A stretch of 64,000 bases of DNA from Catonia carolina (Eukaryota > Arthropoda > Insecta > Hemiptera > Achilidae), in contig JAQMRL010000001.1 in assembly GCA_035578175.1 (NCBI GenBank), forward strand, positions 63,201,553 through 63,265,552. Reading direction: 5' to 3'. Under the pieces are notes generated by a model, which was given only the letters and a program-made list of their open reading frames with translations, was not told the DNA's origin and did no database searches. Shown in pieces: positions 43,664 to 53,232 of this stretch. The position numbers and the translations under genes are program-made. Positions within the stretch are counted from its first letter, which is position 1. Each line of letters starts with the position of its first letter.

Positions 43664-44019
43664 TAATGACCCACTGGGTTGGTCTAGAGGTAAAGTCATT
43701 GCCACAAGTCAGTTGTTTAACAGGTGATTTTGGAGACGAAGGTTCCTGGTTCAAATCCTAGTAACAACTTTTACACCAACTTTACCAATGTATACCAACT
43801 TTTATACGGATTTGAATACTAGACAGTGATTACCGGTGTACTTTGATGGCTGGGGGTTTAATTAACCATACTCAGGAACGGTCGACCTGGGTCTGTACAA
43901 GACTAAACCTCATTTACATGTCATACACATCATCCTCATCTCATTGGGTCATGAGGTTGCTTATTGTTCTGAATTGTACAGATTGCAATGTACACATATT
44001 AGAAATTAAATAAAAAAAC
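43664..44019 (+). repeat. tRNA-derived SINE, second family, about 355 bp
   Basis: Head with A box TTGGTCTAGAGG and B box GGTTCAAATCC; body with GTGTACTTTGATGGCTGGGG, AATTAACCATACTCAGGAAC and CTGTACAAGACTAAACCTCA; A-rich end at 44010-44019. I recognise the body as a widespread insect SINE type. Confidence 0.8.
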
Positions 44020-44508
44020 TTGTATAACTTACTTACTTGATTTACTTGAGTAATGATGTACATGTTGGACAGCATTACTCAAGTGATGGAATACAATCAA
44101 GGTGAGAATAGAGTAGCCTGTGTGGGGATGAAAAGAACAAGGAATAATAAGAAAAAAATACCAACCTACTGAAAAAAGCTAGGTATGTATGAACTTTGGT
44201 TTTTGGAGGTCAGCCTAATATAGAAAGTTCTATTTTTTATCCATTAATAGGTTGAAATCATATCCTAAAATTCAAAGACTGCACTTCGAGAAGCAAGTAA
44301 AAATATCTGACTTTCTGAAATAGTACCTAATATACTTGTATTTTGTAAATATAGTTTGTCAATAATCATGGAGTTAATTACTTTTAATTTACCTCTTCTC
44401 TTTGAAGAAACATGTTGGTATATATTATATAATATAAAAATCCAACAAACACAAAATAGATGACTCTAACCTGATTAAAAAAGAGAAACAATAGGCCCTT
44501 TCTATGTA

Positions 44509-45449
44509 CGAGGGTAGGCTGATAAGTAATGCACACATGCTTGTAGAAGACAACTAAATAAACTTCAGTAGCGCGCCTGGTGGCATGTGGAAGTACTATT
44601 TCTCCTCTACAAGCCTGCGCAGTTTGAAGGCGTTGCTTTCATTCAGTTTGTTTTGAGTAGTGGAAGTATGGCGTCGTGTTCTGGTGCTATGTCAACTGGA
44701 ATGCTGTGAACAACTTTTGAAGCGCTACCGTGACGAAGGAGACGACTTTCTTTTGAATATTGTGACGGGGGACGAGTCATGGGTTCATCATTACGATCCC
44801 GAAGAAAAAAGGCAGAGCGCTGAATATCGTCATCCACATTCTCCTGTTGTGAAAAAGTTCAAAACACAACCGTCCGCAAAAAAAATTCTTTTGACTGTGT
44901 TTTGGGATGCTCGCCGAGTTTATGTGACTGATTATCTGGAACGAGGGGCAACGGTAAATTCTGCTCAGTATATACAGACTCTGAAACACCTCCGACGTCG
45001 TGTTAGAGGCAACCTGGCGCCAATAATTTTGCAACACGACAATGCTCGTCCACACACTTCGCGTGCAACTGGAGAGGCTCTGAGAAACCTGAAGTTTCAA
45101 CCAATTTTACACCCTCCGTATTCTCCCGACCTTGCGCCTTGCGATTTTTATTTTTTTCCTCTACTGAAGAGAGACCTTAAGGGTAATCATTACAGCTCGG
45201 ACAATGAGGTGAAGGCAGCTATTGCGTCCTGGGTTCGAGGAAAGTCGGAAGAATTTTTCAGTGACGGAATGAAAAAACTTGTTAAACGTTGGGAGAAATG
45301 TGTAATGCTTAACGGTGACTATATTGAAAAATAAATAGATAATTTGGTAGGTTAAGATTTGTACTTTAATTTGTTATTTACCCCATCTTGCTATTTCTTT
45401 TTGTTCGTCTTCTACAAGCATGTGTGCATTACTTATCAGCCTACCCTCG
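44509..45449 (+). mobile_element. internally deleted mariner with perfect 43-bp inverted repeats
   Basis: The terminal repeats at 44509-44551 and 45407-45449 (CGAGGGTAGGCTGATAAGTA onward) are identical over 43 bases and flanked by TA (44507-44508, 45450-45451). At 941 bp it is some 350 bp short of a full mariner; the N-terminal DNA-binding region is missing. Identical ends indicate recent transposition in trans. Confidence 0.93.
44660..45334 (+). pseudogene. mariner transposase catalytic domain, lacking N-terminus and start
   Basis: Open for 224 codons to TAA at 45332-45334 with all catalytic motifs: TGDESWVHHY, LQHDNARPHT and DLAPCDFY, 34 residues between the last two aspartates, and a GDYIEK end. 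The N-terminal 110-120 residues are deleted. The frame opens at GTG, not ATG; the likely original start, ATGGCGTCG at 44668, is in another frame and meets TGA at 44707-44709. The deletion therefore joined start and catalytic domain out of frame, leaving no normally translatable transposase. Confidence 0.88.
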
Positions 45450-45555
45450 TATTACTAGAACTGAAGATGGATTCATGATATCTGAAAGGGCCTATTGCTT
45501 TTATTAATTAGGTGAGAGTCAACTATTCAGCATTTTGGTGTTTTTTTTGTACTAT

Positions 45556-46332
45556 ACAGAATGATTTTTAGTCCTGTTACTAAATTGTTAATGTCTAGTA
45601 ATTTTTTTCTAAGAAAGGAAAATTTTGTTTTGTGACACAAAGTTGGTAGCCCTACTCCACCAGAATAGATACAGCAGTGTGAGTTGATTCTCCTTGAGCT
45701 ACGTAAAAATAATTTTGTGCCATTTCCAATAATTGTGTTACAAACAGAATGTCTTTTACCTCAGAACAATGGATTTTCATTCTTGAACAATATTTTGCTA
45801 CAAAATCGTACGCAAGTGATAAAGAATCAAATTAAATTTGTTGGTGCTCTTCCTTCTGAAAAAATGTCAATTTCTAGGCTAACAAACCAATTTTGAGAGA
45901 CAGGTAGTGTTTTCACATTCTCTAAAACGTCATCTGTCAAGAGAGTTGGTCGACCACTCTGTTTTCTGTTGCAAACACTACCTATCTCTCAAAATCGGTT
46001 TGCTAGCCTAAAAATTGACATTTTTTTCTGGTGGAGGAACACCAACATTTTTAATTTGAAATTATTTTTTTACACACGCCTACGATTCCGTAGCAAAATA
46101 TTGTTCAAGAATGAAACCCGTTGTTCTAGGATAAAAGACATTCTGTTTGTAACACGATAGGAAACGGCACAAAATCATTTTTACATAGCTCAAGGAGAAT
46201 CAACTCACATTGCCGTATCTATACTGGTGGAGTAGGGGTACCAACTTTGTGTCTAAAACAAAATTTCCCTTTCTTAGAAAAAAATTACCAGACATTAACA
46301 ATTGGGTAATGGGACTAAAAAAATCACTCTGT
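45556..46332. mobile_element. fold-back element, about 780 bp
   Basis: Arms of about 360 bp (45556-45916 and 45972-46332) are inverted copies at roughly 85% by eye, around a 55-base centre with GGTCGACC. Ends read CAGAATGATTTTTAGTCC and CAGAGTGATTTTTTTAGTCC inward; TA is adjacent on the left and TTA on the right. Arm frames (45684-45896, 45969-46160) mirror each other and are not genes. Possibly a Tc1/mariner-related non-autonomous element. Confidence 0.78.
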
Positions 46333-46601
46333 TAATCTAGACAATACACAGGAAAATGTTAAAAAAAAAACTGCATACTTAATAATGTAGTTAACTTTTA
46401 TTCATAATCTCAGCTGATGTAGTTTGTGGTTAACCATGTAATGTGGTAAAAAAAAACTGTGCAATGATTTCTCAGTTACTTAAATAACATTCAAAACGAA
46501 AATACTATATTCTGACGAAACAGTTGAAATTCATAGTTGGTCTCTAATGAAGCATTACAAAATTCTTCTCTAAATTTTATTAAAATTCAGTACCGTCAAA
46601 T

Positions 46602-46863
46602 GGGGTAAAGTGGATCAAAATTTTACGTTTTTTAAGTAAATCAGATCTTTATACCTGTTTGAAAAATACAAAAAAAATAATTTATATTTGTACAGTATTC
46701 TCAACTATTTTCACATTAAATTAGAAAACCCAAACCTTATACGGACTTGTCAAAAAAAGAATTTCATGTGATCCACTTTACCCCATAGGTCGGGGTAAAG
46801 TGGATCAGCCATATATTTTAATGATATATTCACTTTACCCTTCTTCAGGGGTTAAGTGGATCA
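46602..46863. repeat. subterminal 16-bp repeats, left end of pogo-type element
   Basis: GGGGTAAAGTGGATCA occurs at 46602-46617 (plus), 46769-46784 (minus), 46792-46807 (plus) and in a one-base variant at 46848-46863. Such arrays in DNA transposons usually bind transposase. Confidence 0.9.
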
Positions 46864-48655
46864 CAAAAAATCATTTTTTTAAATATTTACATGATATATA
46901 TTCAAACTAAAAAAAAATTTATAATTTATTTTACACTTAACATGTGTCAATTTTATTTATTACATTTCGCACAAACTAAAATTATAAATAAAAGATATAG
47001 AAATAATACAATTATAAAATGAGTGTAATACAACAAAAAGACAAGTAAAAAGGATGGATGGGATGATAATTACATGTAAAATTTCTTACTTACTAGGCCT
47101 ACTCTAATAATGCAACGTCCATTCCTAAAACTACAAACCGACCCCTCCTTAAGTCTCGCACATTTACTTTTCTCGCAATGTCTCTCCTACTTACTTTTTG
47201 TCTATCCTCAATGTTTGGGAAGACAAAGTATGTTTCTTTTTTTGTCACACGCTTCCTGAGAAACATCACTGTATAGCTATCGTCAGTATAAGCCACCACC
47301 TTACCTACGAATGTTCTGTCTCGCTTGTTAGTTTTGTACGTTACAATAACGTGGTCACCTACGCAAATAGCATCACTTTCTTTTCCTATTTCAACTTGAT
47401 CAACTTTGCTGGTGGTTGCCTGTGAAGAGCTAACTTCGGGAGGGTCATCCTCAGTTTTTTCTTCTTCTCTGCTCCCAGTTACGTCTCCAACTTGAAAGCT
47501 TTTGCCAGGAGGCACATTAATTTTTTTCCCACGAGCTGGCCTGTTTCTTGAGGTGGCCTCAGACCTTGTCTGCTTCAGATGGTCAACAAAAGCAGTCAAC
47601 CATGAGGTGTTGCCTTCATCTGATGAGACAGACATTGAGTCTTCATTCGGGAGTTTTCGAAGAACTCTTTCTGGATTGAAGGGTACAATCCCGCAAGCCT
47701 CAAAACCAGATCTCAAATTTTTTGCGGAAGTCATGTAGACTTTTTCAAATGTAGCCTTTAGCAATGCTGGAAAGACTGTTTTTGGAAAAACTCCTCGATT
47801 CTTCATCTTCCATCCTTCCAAGACTGTACGCCAAGCACTTTTTAAGGGACGGAAATAGGCTACGTCTAATGGTTGACACAGATGTGTCGAGTTTGGTGGC
47901 AACAAAACAAAGCGAATGTCATTATCAGCACATGCTTTAATTACAGACAGGGTGACATGGCTGGAAAGGTTGTCACCTATTAGGACTTTTGGGCCCTCCA
48001 ACCTTCTTACATACGCAAGGATGATTGTTTTAAACCAATCATCAAAGATATGTGCATCGAACCATCCACTGATGCTTCTATTATATGCTGCACCCGGAAT
48101 TCCGCCTTCTGTCCAAGAATCGTGTAGGTTGGTAGCTTTATATACGATATAAGGCGGAAGAATATTTCCATCTGCTGAGCCTGCTATCATGACACTGGTA
48201 CTCGCTTTTGATGTATCCATTATCCGTGCTGAATGCTTTGACCCACGTTTTACGATAACTTTTACCGATTTCGGGTCATCAGTAAAATTTGTCTCGTCGT
48301 AATTTATGATGTTGGAAGGTGCAATCCCATCCAATGAGTCCTTTAAATTACTGAAATAATCATTCAGCATTTCTTTTGTTACAGCTGCCCGATGTCGTTT
48401 TACATTTTCGGACAATTTTTTTGTTAAAATTGGGTGCCGCCCCATGAATGCAGAAAACCAGTCTAATCCTGGGAGATTGTTTTGAAATCTTTTTTCTACA
48501 ACACCTTTACTATCTAAATAAACCTTAACTATTATTCTAATTTCTACAAAAAGAACAGAAGGCGGTTGACTTACTCTGTTAGCGTTGTGTGTGTGTCCCC
48601 CACTCTGCGCCTTGATACTATTCCCCTCCGCACATACTGTGGGCCAGGCCAACAT

Positions 48656-50020
48656 TCAATCGTCACTTTCCTCACTCACGCTATCACTCTCATTAGACAA
48701 ACACTCATCATCACTAGAACCTGAATTTGAATTTAAGTTAATGATAATACGATCTATTTCTGTGTCAATCACAAAGTCGTGCTTTAAATACTGTTTTTCA
48801 ATTTCTTTGACATGATCACAGCATTTCGTCCACTGTTCGGCAGTATATGCATTAAAAAGGTGTTGGCAAAAGTCCGCTTTTTCTTGTAGCGATGAATTAA
48901 TCTTTTGTTTGCGTACTTGACCTTTAATGTTGGCCCAAACCAGTTCAATTGGGTTGAGGTCAGGATGATAAGGAGGCAGCCGCAAAGGAGTGTGTCCATA
49001 CTCCATAATTATCTCGTCAACGACATACACTTTGTCACGTCTGTAATTATTTACGACTTGTAGGAGTTGTGCTTTTGTATAGGACTGATCATAAGTCAAC
49101 TTGTGCTCATCCAGCCATTGAATTATACCATTTTTGAGGGTTGCAGATGTCGGTTTCTTGTCACTTTCAACTGAATGGTATTTGGCGTTATCCATCACTA
49201 CCACGCTTGGAGATTCTAATTTAATCAGTAACTCTTTTAACCACTTACAAAAATTGTTGGAATTCATCGACTCATGATAGTCACCACTTTTCGCCCCTGA
49301 TTTATAAATTAACAACGCTCCTTTCACAAAACCCTTCTCTCCGCCAGCGTGAATAATAATTAATCTATTGCCTTTCCCGATATTTTTTGTAACGCCGACT
49401 TCTTGTTCTGACTGCCAGCATTTCTCCACAGAATGACCCTCTTGAATGAACGTTTCGTCCAAATAAATTATATTCCTGCCTTCGTTTCTGTACCTCTGAA
49501 TAACCTGCAGATATCGCATTCTCCACGCTGAAATATCTGGCCGTTCAATAAGAATTTTCCGTTTTGATTGACATCGTTTCCATCTAAAACCAAGATTTCT
49601 TATTAGACGTCGTAAATAATCTGAGCTACAGTCAATAACATCGTCTTCTTTCAACGCTGTCAGCAATTTGCTTACTGTAGGCACTTCTTTTCGTACGGCG
49701 TAGAAGGAATGAATTTTTTGTCGAATAGCGCATTCGACAAAACTGTCTACCGTAATATGTTTTTTCCGGGAAGATTTTTTTCCTGTTGGGGTAGAAAAGC
49801 ATAGTTTACCCTTAGCCGAAGATTCTTTTCCTTCTTCAAGGATTTTTCTTATTAAACTTTTTGAGACTCCAGTTGCGTCGCTTGCCGAATTAATGACATT
49901 AATCTCCGCTAAACCACTCGTCTCTTTCAGATTTTGGAAATACTGGGCAACATTGTAAACAATTTCCCGAGCTTGCCCCCTTAATGGCCTGCCTGATACA
50001 CTACTTGACGTAGATGCCAT
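48656..50020 (-). CDS. intact IS630/Tc1-type (DDE_3) transposase, wide D-E spacing
   Basis: An uninterrupted 454-residue frame from ATG 50020-50018. The N-terminal 150 residues hold helix-turn-helix DNA-binding regions ending in LRRLIRNLGFRWKRCQSKRK. Catalytic motifs: IIYLDETFIQEGHS, VVVMDNAKYHSV and LPPYHPDLNPIELVWANIK, the DDE_3 pattern with a terminal glutamate. I count 81 residues between the second D and the E, against 34-41 in ordinary Tc1/mariner; this resembles the Sailor (DD82E) group as I remember it. The extra insert has a YDQSYTKAQLLQVV segment. The C-terminus is serine/acid-rich (SSDDECLSNESDSVSEESDD). It lies in the pogo-type intron in the same direction. No inverted repeats of its own were found, so it is unclear whether it is a nested insertion or part of a composite element. 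Confidence 0.87.
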   Translation of the reverse strand: MASTSSSVSGRPLRGQAREIVYNVAQYFQNLKETSGLAEINVINSASDATGVSKSLIRKILEEGKESSAKGKLCFSTPTGKKSSRKKHITVDSFVECAIRQKIHSFYAVRKEVPTVSKLLTALKEDDVIDCSSDYLRRLIRNLGFRWKRCQSKRKILIERPDISAWRMRYLQVIQRYRNEGRNIIYLDETFIQEGHSVEKCWQSEQEVGVTKNIGKGNRLIIIHAGGEKGFVKGALLIYKSGAKSGDYHESMNSNNFCKWLKELLIKLESPSVVVMDNAKYHSVESDKKPTSATLKNGIIQWLDEHKLTYDQSYTKAQLLQVVNNYRRDKVYVVDEIIMEYGHTPLRLPPYHPDLNPIELVWANIKGQVRKQKINSSLQEKADFCQHLFNAYTAEQWTKCCDHVKEIEKQYLKHDFVIDTEIDRIIINLNSNSGSSDDECLSNESDSVSEESDD

Positions 50021-50055
50021 GGCCTTATTATAGCTACACTTAAATTAAAATAGGT

Positions 50056-50083
<28 letters not shown>
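50056..50083. repeat. (AT)n microsatellite
   Basis: Dinucleotide run about 40 bases upstream of the IS630-type start codon. Confidence 0.9.
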
Positions 50084-50087
<4 letters not shown>

Positions 50088-51323
50088 TTTAAATACGAGT
50101 ATATCACACAACAGTCGAACTTAAAGCCAAGAAAACTTACACACAAAATGGTATACAAACACTAACACACGGAAATCACTCACTCTGTACTAAAACTAAA
50201 AATTAATTTAACATTCTAATAATATGTGTATTATAAACACGCACGCTAAAATATTAAATGACTGCATTACACCAGTTAAAATATTATACTGAGGCCTGAT
50301 TAATGTAAGCCTACGAACATGTGTTTCATTGTTTATTTTAAAACTGCTTAGCGCATTTGAATCAAACATTTTATGAACAAAGTAATTAATAAGTACGTGA
50401 AAATATATGTACGTGACCAAGGAATGAGTCAAATGTTGACATATCACATTAATGACGAGACAGAAAACCAGTAATTTACGTCAGTGATATGGAGCAATAA
50501 CAAAACCAAAATACACAATTATTGTGCATTACATTACGATATTATTTATTACGATAGGTTTCAAAACAATATCATTTCGTTTTATTTAGGTAAATATTTA
50601 AAAAATTGAATGAACATAAACATTGTTTAATGTCTTTTATAATTTGTTCCGTGCACTTTTTTCAAATAAAGATTTACGAGTATTAATTTATTTACAGATA
50701 GTTATTAATTGTTGGTACCTATTTGAAGTTGATAGGACAAGTGGCTAATGAGAAATGATCGAGAGCGCTCTGATTACTTGAACGCAGACACAAAGAGGCA
50801 GTTGGAGGGAGAACACTTCTCCAGTCTTCAGTTCACGCATGCGGATAGGCTTTTTTTTACTAAGATTTTAAATATTATATACCTAATGTCTTTGCTTTGA
50901 AGAGGAAACCCCCAATCAGCACACAAAAGAAGCCCTTTTACAAGCTGCAATTCTTCTTCATCAGTTAATGCTGGTTGACGTCCATAGCTTAGAAGCTTGT
51001 CTCCTTCTTTTACCCATCTACGTAAGGTTGTAAATGGAACAGCAAAGGTCTCCGATGCTTGCCGAATAGACATGTGTCCATTTTTCACTTTCCTTACTGC
51101 TTCTTCTAAATACTTCTGATCATAATTTTTGAATCCTTTAGCACCTAATTTTTTTTTTTATTTTCTTGGCATTTTTAAGACAACGGTGCATTAACCTTTA
51201 TGTGAAACCTGTAAAAAAGCTAGTATTTAGTCTCATAACCTAAAATTACTATTTAGTATTTTAATAAAAAAAATTAATTTAAAATCAGTTAATAAAATAA
51301 GGCCATTGTAGTTTTTTCTACTG

Positions 51324-51723
51324 TGATCCACTTTACCCCTGAAAGTGACAATAATGAACGTTTCTTATTGTAACTTCATCAAAACATAACCTAAACAATT
51401 GAAATTAACATATTGGCTAGATGAAATATTAAGAACTGAAACTGACATCTTACCTTTAAATTTCAACTTGAAATTATTTTATTCCAGTGCAAAGTTTTTA
51501 CTATTCAATTTGGATCAGGAATATTTTGTTTTATAAAAGTAATTAATTACAATTTTCCAGATGATATTTTTTAAATCTTTCTTATAGAATTTCATACATA
51601 AAGCCTGTAGAAACATAACCTATAATTGGTTCTTTATTCTGCCACAAGATGGCAGTACCAGCTGATCTCTTCTACTAAAATGAGACAATGATCCACTTTA
51701 CCCCTTATGATCCACTTTACCCC
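51324..51723. repeat. subterminal 16-bp repeats, right end of pogo-type element
   Basis: TGATCCACTTTACCCC (reverse complement of the left-end motif) occurs at 51324-51339, 51689-51704 and 51708-51723. Confidence 0.9.
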
Positions 51724-51734
51724 ATTTGACGGTA

Positions 51735-53232
51735 GGGTAATGATTGGGCAAGCAACTTTGTATTGTGGCCAGTTTACAAATGAACAAACTCCACTGCGGA
51801 TCCATGTTCAAAGTCACAAAAGTCAAAACAGAACGTAAAAAGCAGAGATAAAATTGGGTTTTTGTCAATATTATAAACCCCATGTAATAAATCTAAAACT
51901 AAAGAAATATTTTTGCAGGTATTTCCCCTGTTTTGTACCCTTCTCAGAAATATGAAGACAAGATGTACCTAACAACAAATTTATTTTGGTTCTATACCCC
52001 ATCACAGAGGAATGGATGAACTGAAGCTTACTCACCTAAGAATGCAGATTCACATTAAAATATTAATTGAACTGATTAATGAGTGCCTACACGATTTATT
52101 TAACAATTTATTTTTTGATAGTACCATTTTCAGAGGCACATGCTTGTTAATCACTGTGTACTGAACTTCTCCTTTAGTTTCAATGAGTAAATCTACATCA
52201 GAGTTTAACTTATTTCTTGTGGCAACAGGAAAATCATTTGAAAGTATTTTATTTGGATTTTACATTCAATTGTTTTGTAGATTACTGCAAATGCAGACAA
52301 TAAAGGTAAAAAGTGTTGATGAAATAAATTTCAGACTTGACTGGAATTGAATCTGGTAATCCTGGTATAGAAGACAGTTGCATTGACCACTACACCATGG
52401 CCACATGGTGGGATGGTCAGCTGAAACCTTGGTAACTCCTGAGAGTAAGGCATTCAGGATTTTCTTTGCAATTTTTGTTGTTCACTATTAGGGAACTTAA
52501 GGTATGTACACATTAGTAAAGTTCTTCTGTGTGGAATATTCTAAAACTGGCTTTCAATAATAAAAAAATAAATCTAACATAAAGATGAGAATAAGAAACA
52601 TAACTTTTTCTGCTAAAGAAACTTTTGATAAATTTTTCTGATAGTACCATAGAGTAAGAGGATCTTTTTATAAAAAGTGTAATTATACAAAGAAGAGAAA
52701 TTATTGTTTAAATTAATGCATTAACTAATTTTTGCGAGACAAAACAAGAAACTTTTCAATAAACAAAAATGATAAATTAGAACAAATAAAAGATGTAAAT
52801 ACAAATTCCGCTATACATGTGCAACCAAATGCTAGCGGATAACGTGTTGTGATGATCTTTTAAGCGGACAAAACAACTCCCACCACTATGTAACAGAAAG
52901 TTTTAAATTTATGGACATTCTATATATGGAAAAAATAAAAAAACCGCTTACTCATAAGAATTTTTACAATATTATCGTTAAATTTGAATAACAATTGTTG
53001 AGTAGTTTTTAGATTCTTACGTACTACATTATTCAACATGCGCTGCTGAAATAAAACGTGCTAATTCTTGCTCCCAAATAATAACAAGTGGCGAGCACAT
53101 ACCAGATGTTATTGTTTTGACGTCTCATGTTGGTAGAAGTGTATGTCAACGACCGAAGTTTAACCTCCTAGCCGGTTATAGTCAAATCTATATTTTTAAT
53201 TTAGTCTAAATAAAATTAATGTATTTACAACT
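51735..53232. other. Abp1 upstream region
   Basis: Holds the promoter and 5' UTR of the Abp1 gene, not resolved further, and a SINE head at 52315-52420. No additional gene was recognised. Confidence 0.5.
52315..52420 (-). repeat. tRNA-like SINE head, minus strand
   Basis: The minus strand reads CATGGTGTAGTGGTCAATGC (A-box region) and AGATTCAATTCCAG (B-box region), decayed relative to 16975-17095. Confidence 0.6.

Larger units (their letters stand above)
44462..45520. repeat. hairpin element split by a mariner
   Basis: GACTCTAACCTGATT...AATAGGCCCTTTC at 44462-44502 and its imperfect reverse complement at 45484-45520 flank the mariner at 44509-45449. Without the mariner the two arms would be only about 35 bases apart, so mariner probably inserted at a TA in the loop of an older hairpin repeat. 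Confidence 0.7.
47099..51172 (-). pseudogene. pogo-type transposase in two exons, premature stop at codon 5
   Basis: Exon 1 is 51172-50883, exon 2 is 48536-47099 (GT at 50882-50881, AG at 48538-48537, phase 2), 576 codons in all. Exon 1 reads MPRK then TAA (51160-51158) in an A-rich run, then a psq-type helix-turn-helix (SIRQASETFAVPFTTLRRWV). Exon 2 has the catalytic DDE_1 core: NYDETNF, LIGDNLSSHV and CQPLDVAYFRPLK, with 35 residues between the last two aspartates. Beyond that is a long acidic linker and a C-terminal module around VGDHVIVTYKTNKRDRTFVG. Apart from codon 5 the spliced frame is open. Translation could in principle restart at the methionine near codon 34. The splice model restores the continuous family sequence across the junction and is my inference. 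Confidence 0.85.
46593..51732 (-). mobile_element. 5.1-kb pogo-type transposon containing a second transposase
   Basis: Inverted ends CCGTCAAATGGGGTAAAGTG at 46593 and its reverse complement ending at 51732 are each flanked by TA (46591-46592 and 51733-51734), as for pogo/Tigger. The minus-strand pogo-type transposase occupies two exons, 51172-50883 and 48536-47099; its intron (50882-48537) holds a complete IS630/Tc1-type transposase gene in the same orientation. Copies of GGGGTAAAGTGGATCA cluster inside both ends. Confidence 0.88.

Noticed and set aside
45684..46160. Two frames of 63-70 codons that look related
   Set aside because: They lie on the inverted arms of one fold-back element, so their resemblance comes from the palindrome.
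48537..48655. Extension of the pogo catalytic frame upstream to 48655
   Set aside because: The extension starts at TTG and reads unrelated residues; the phase-matched AG at 48537-48538 restores the family sequence, so this part is intron.
47198..50447. Plus-strand and secondary minus-strand frames within the pogo-type element
   Set aside because: Shadows of the two transposase genes.
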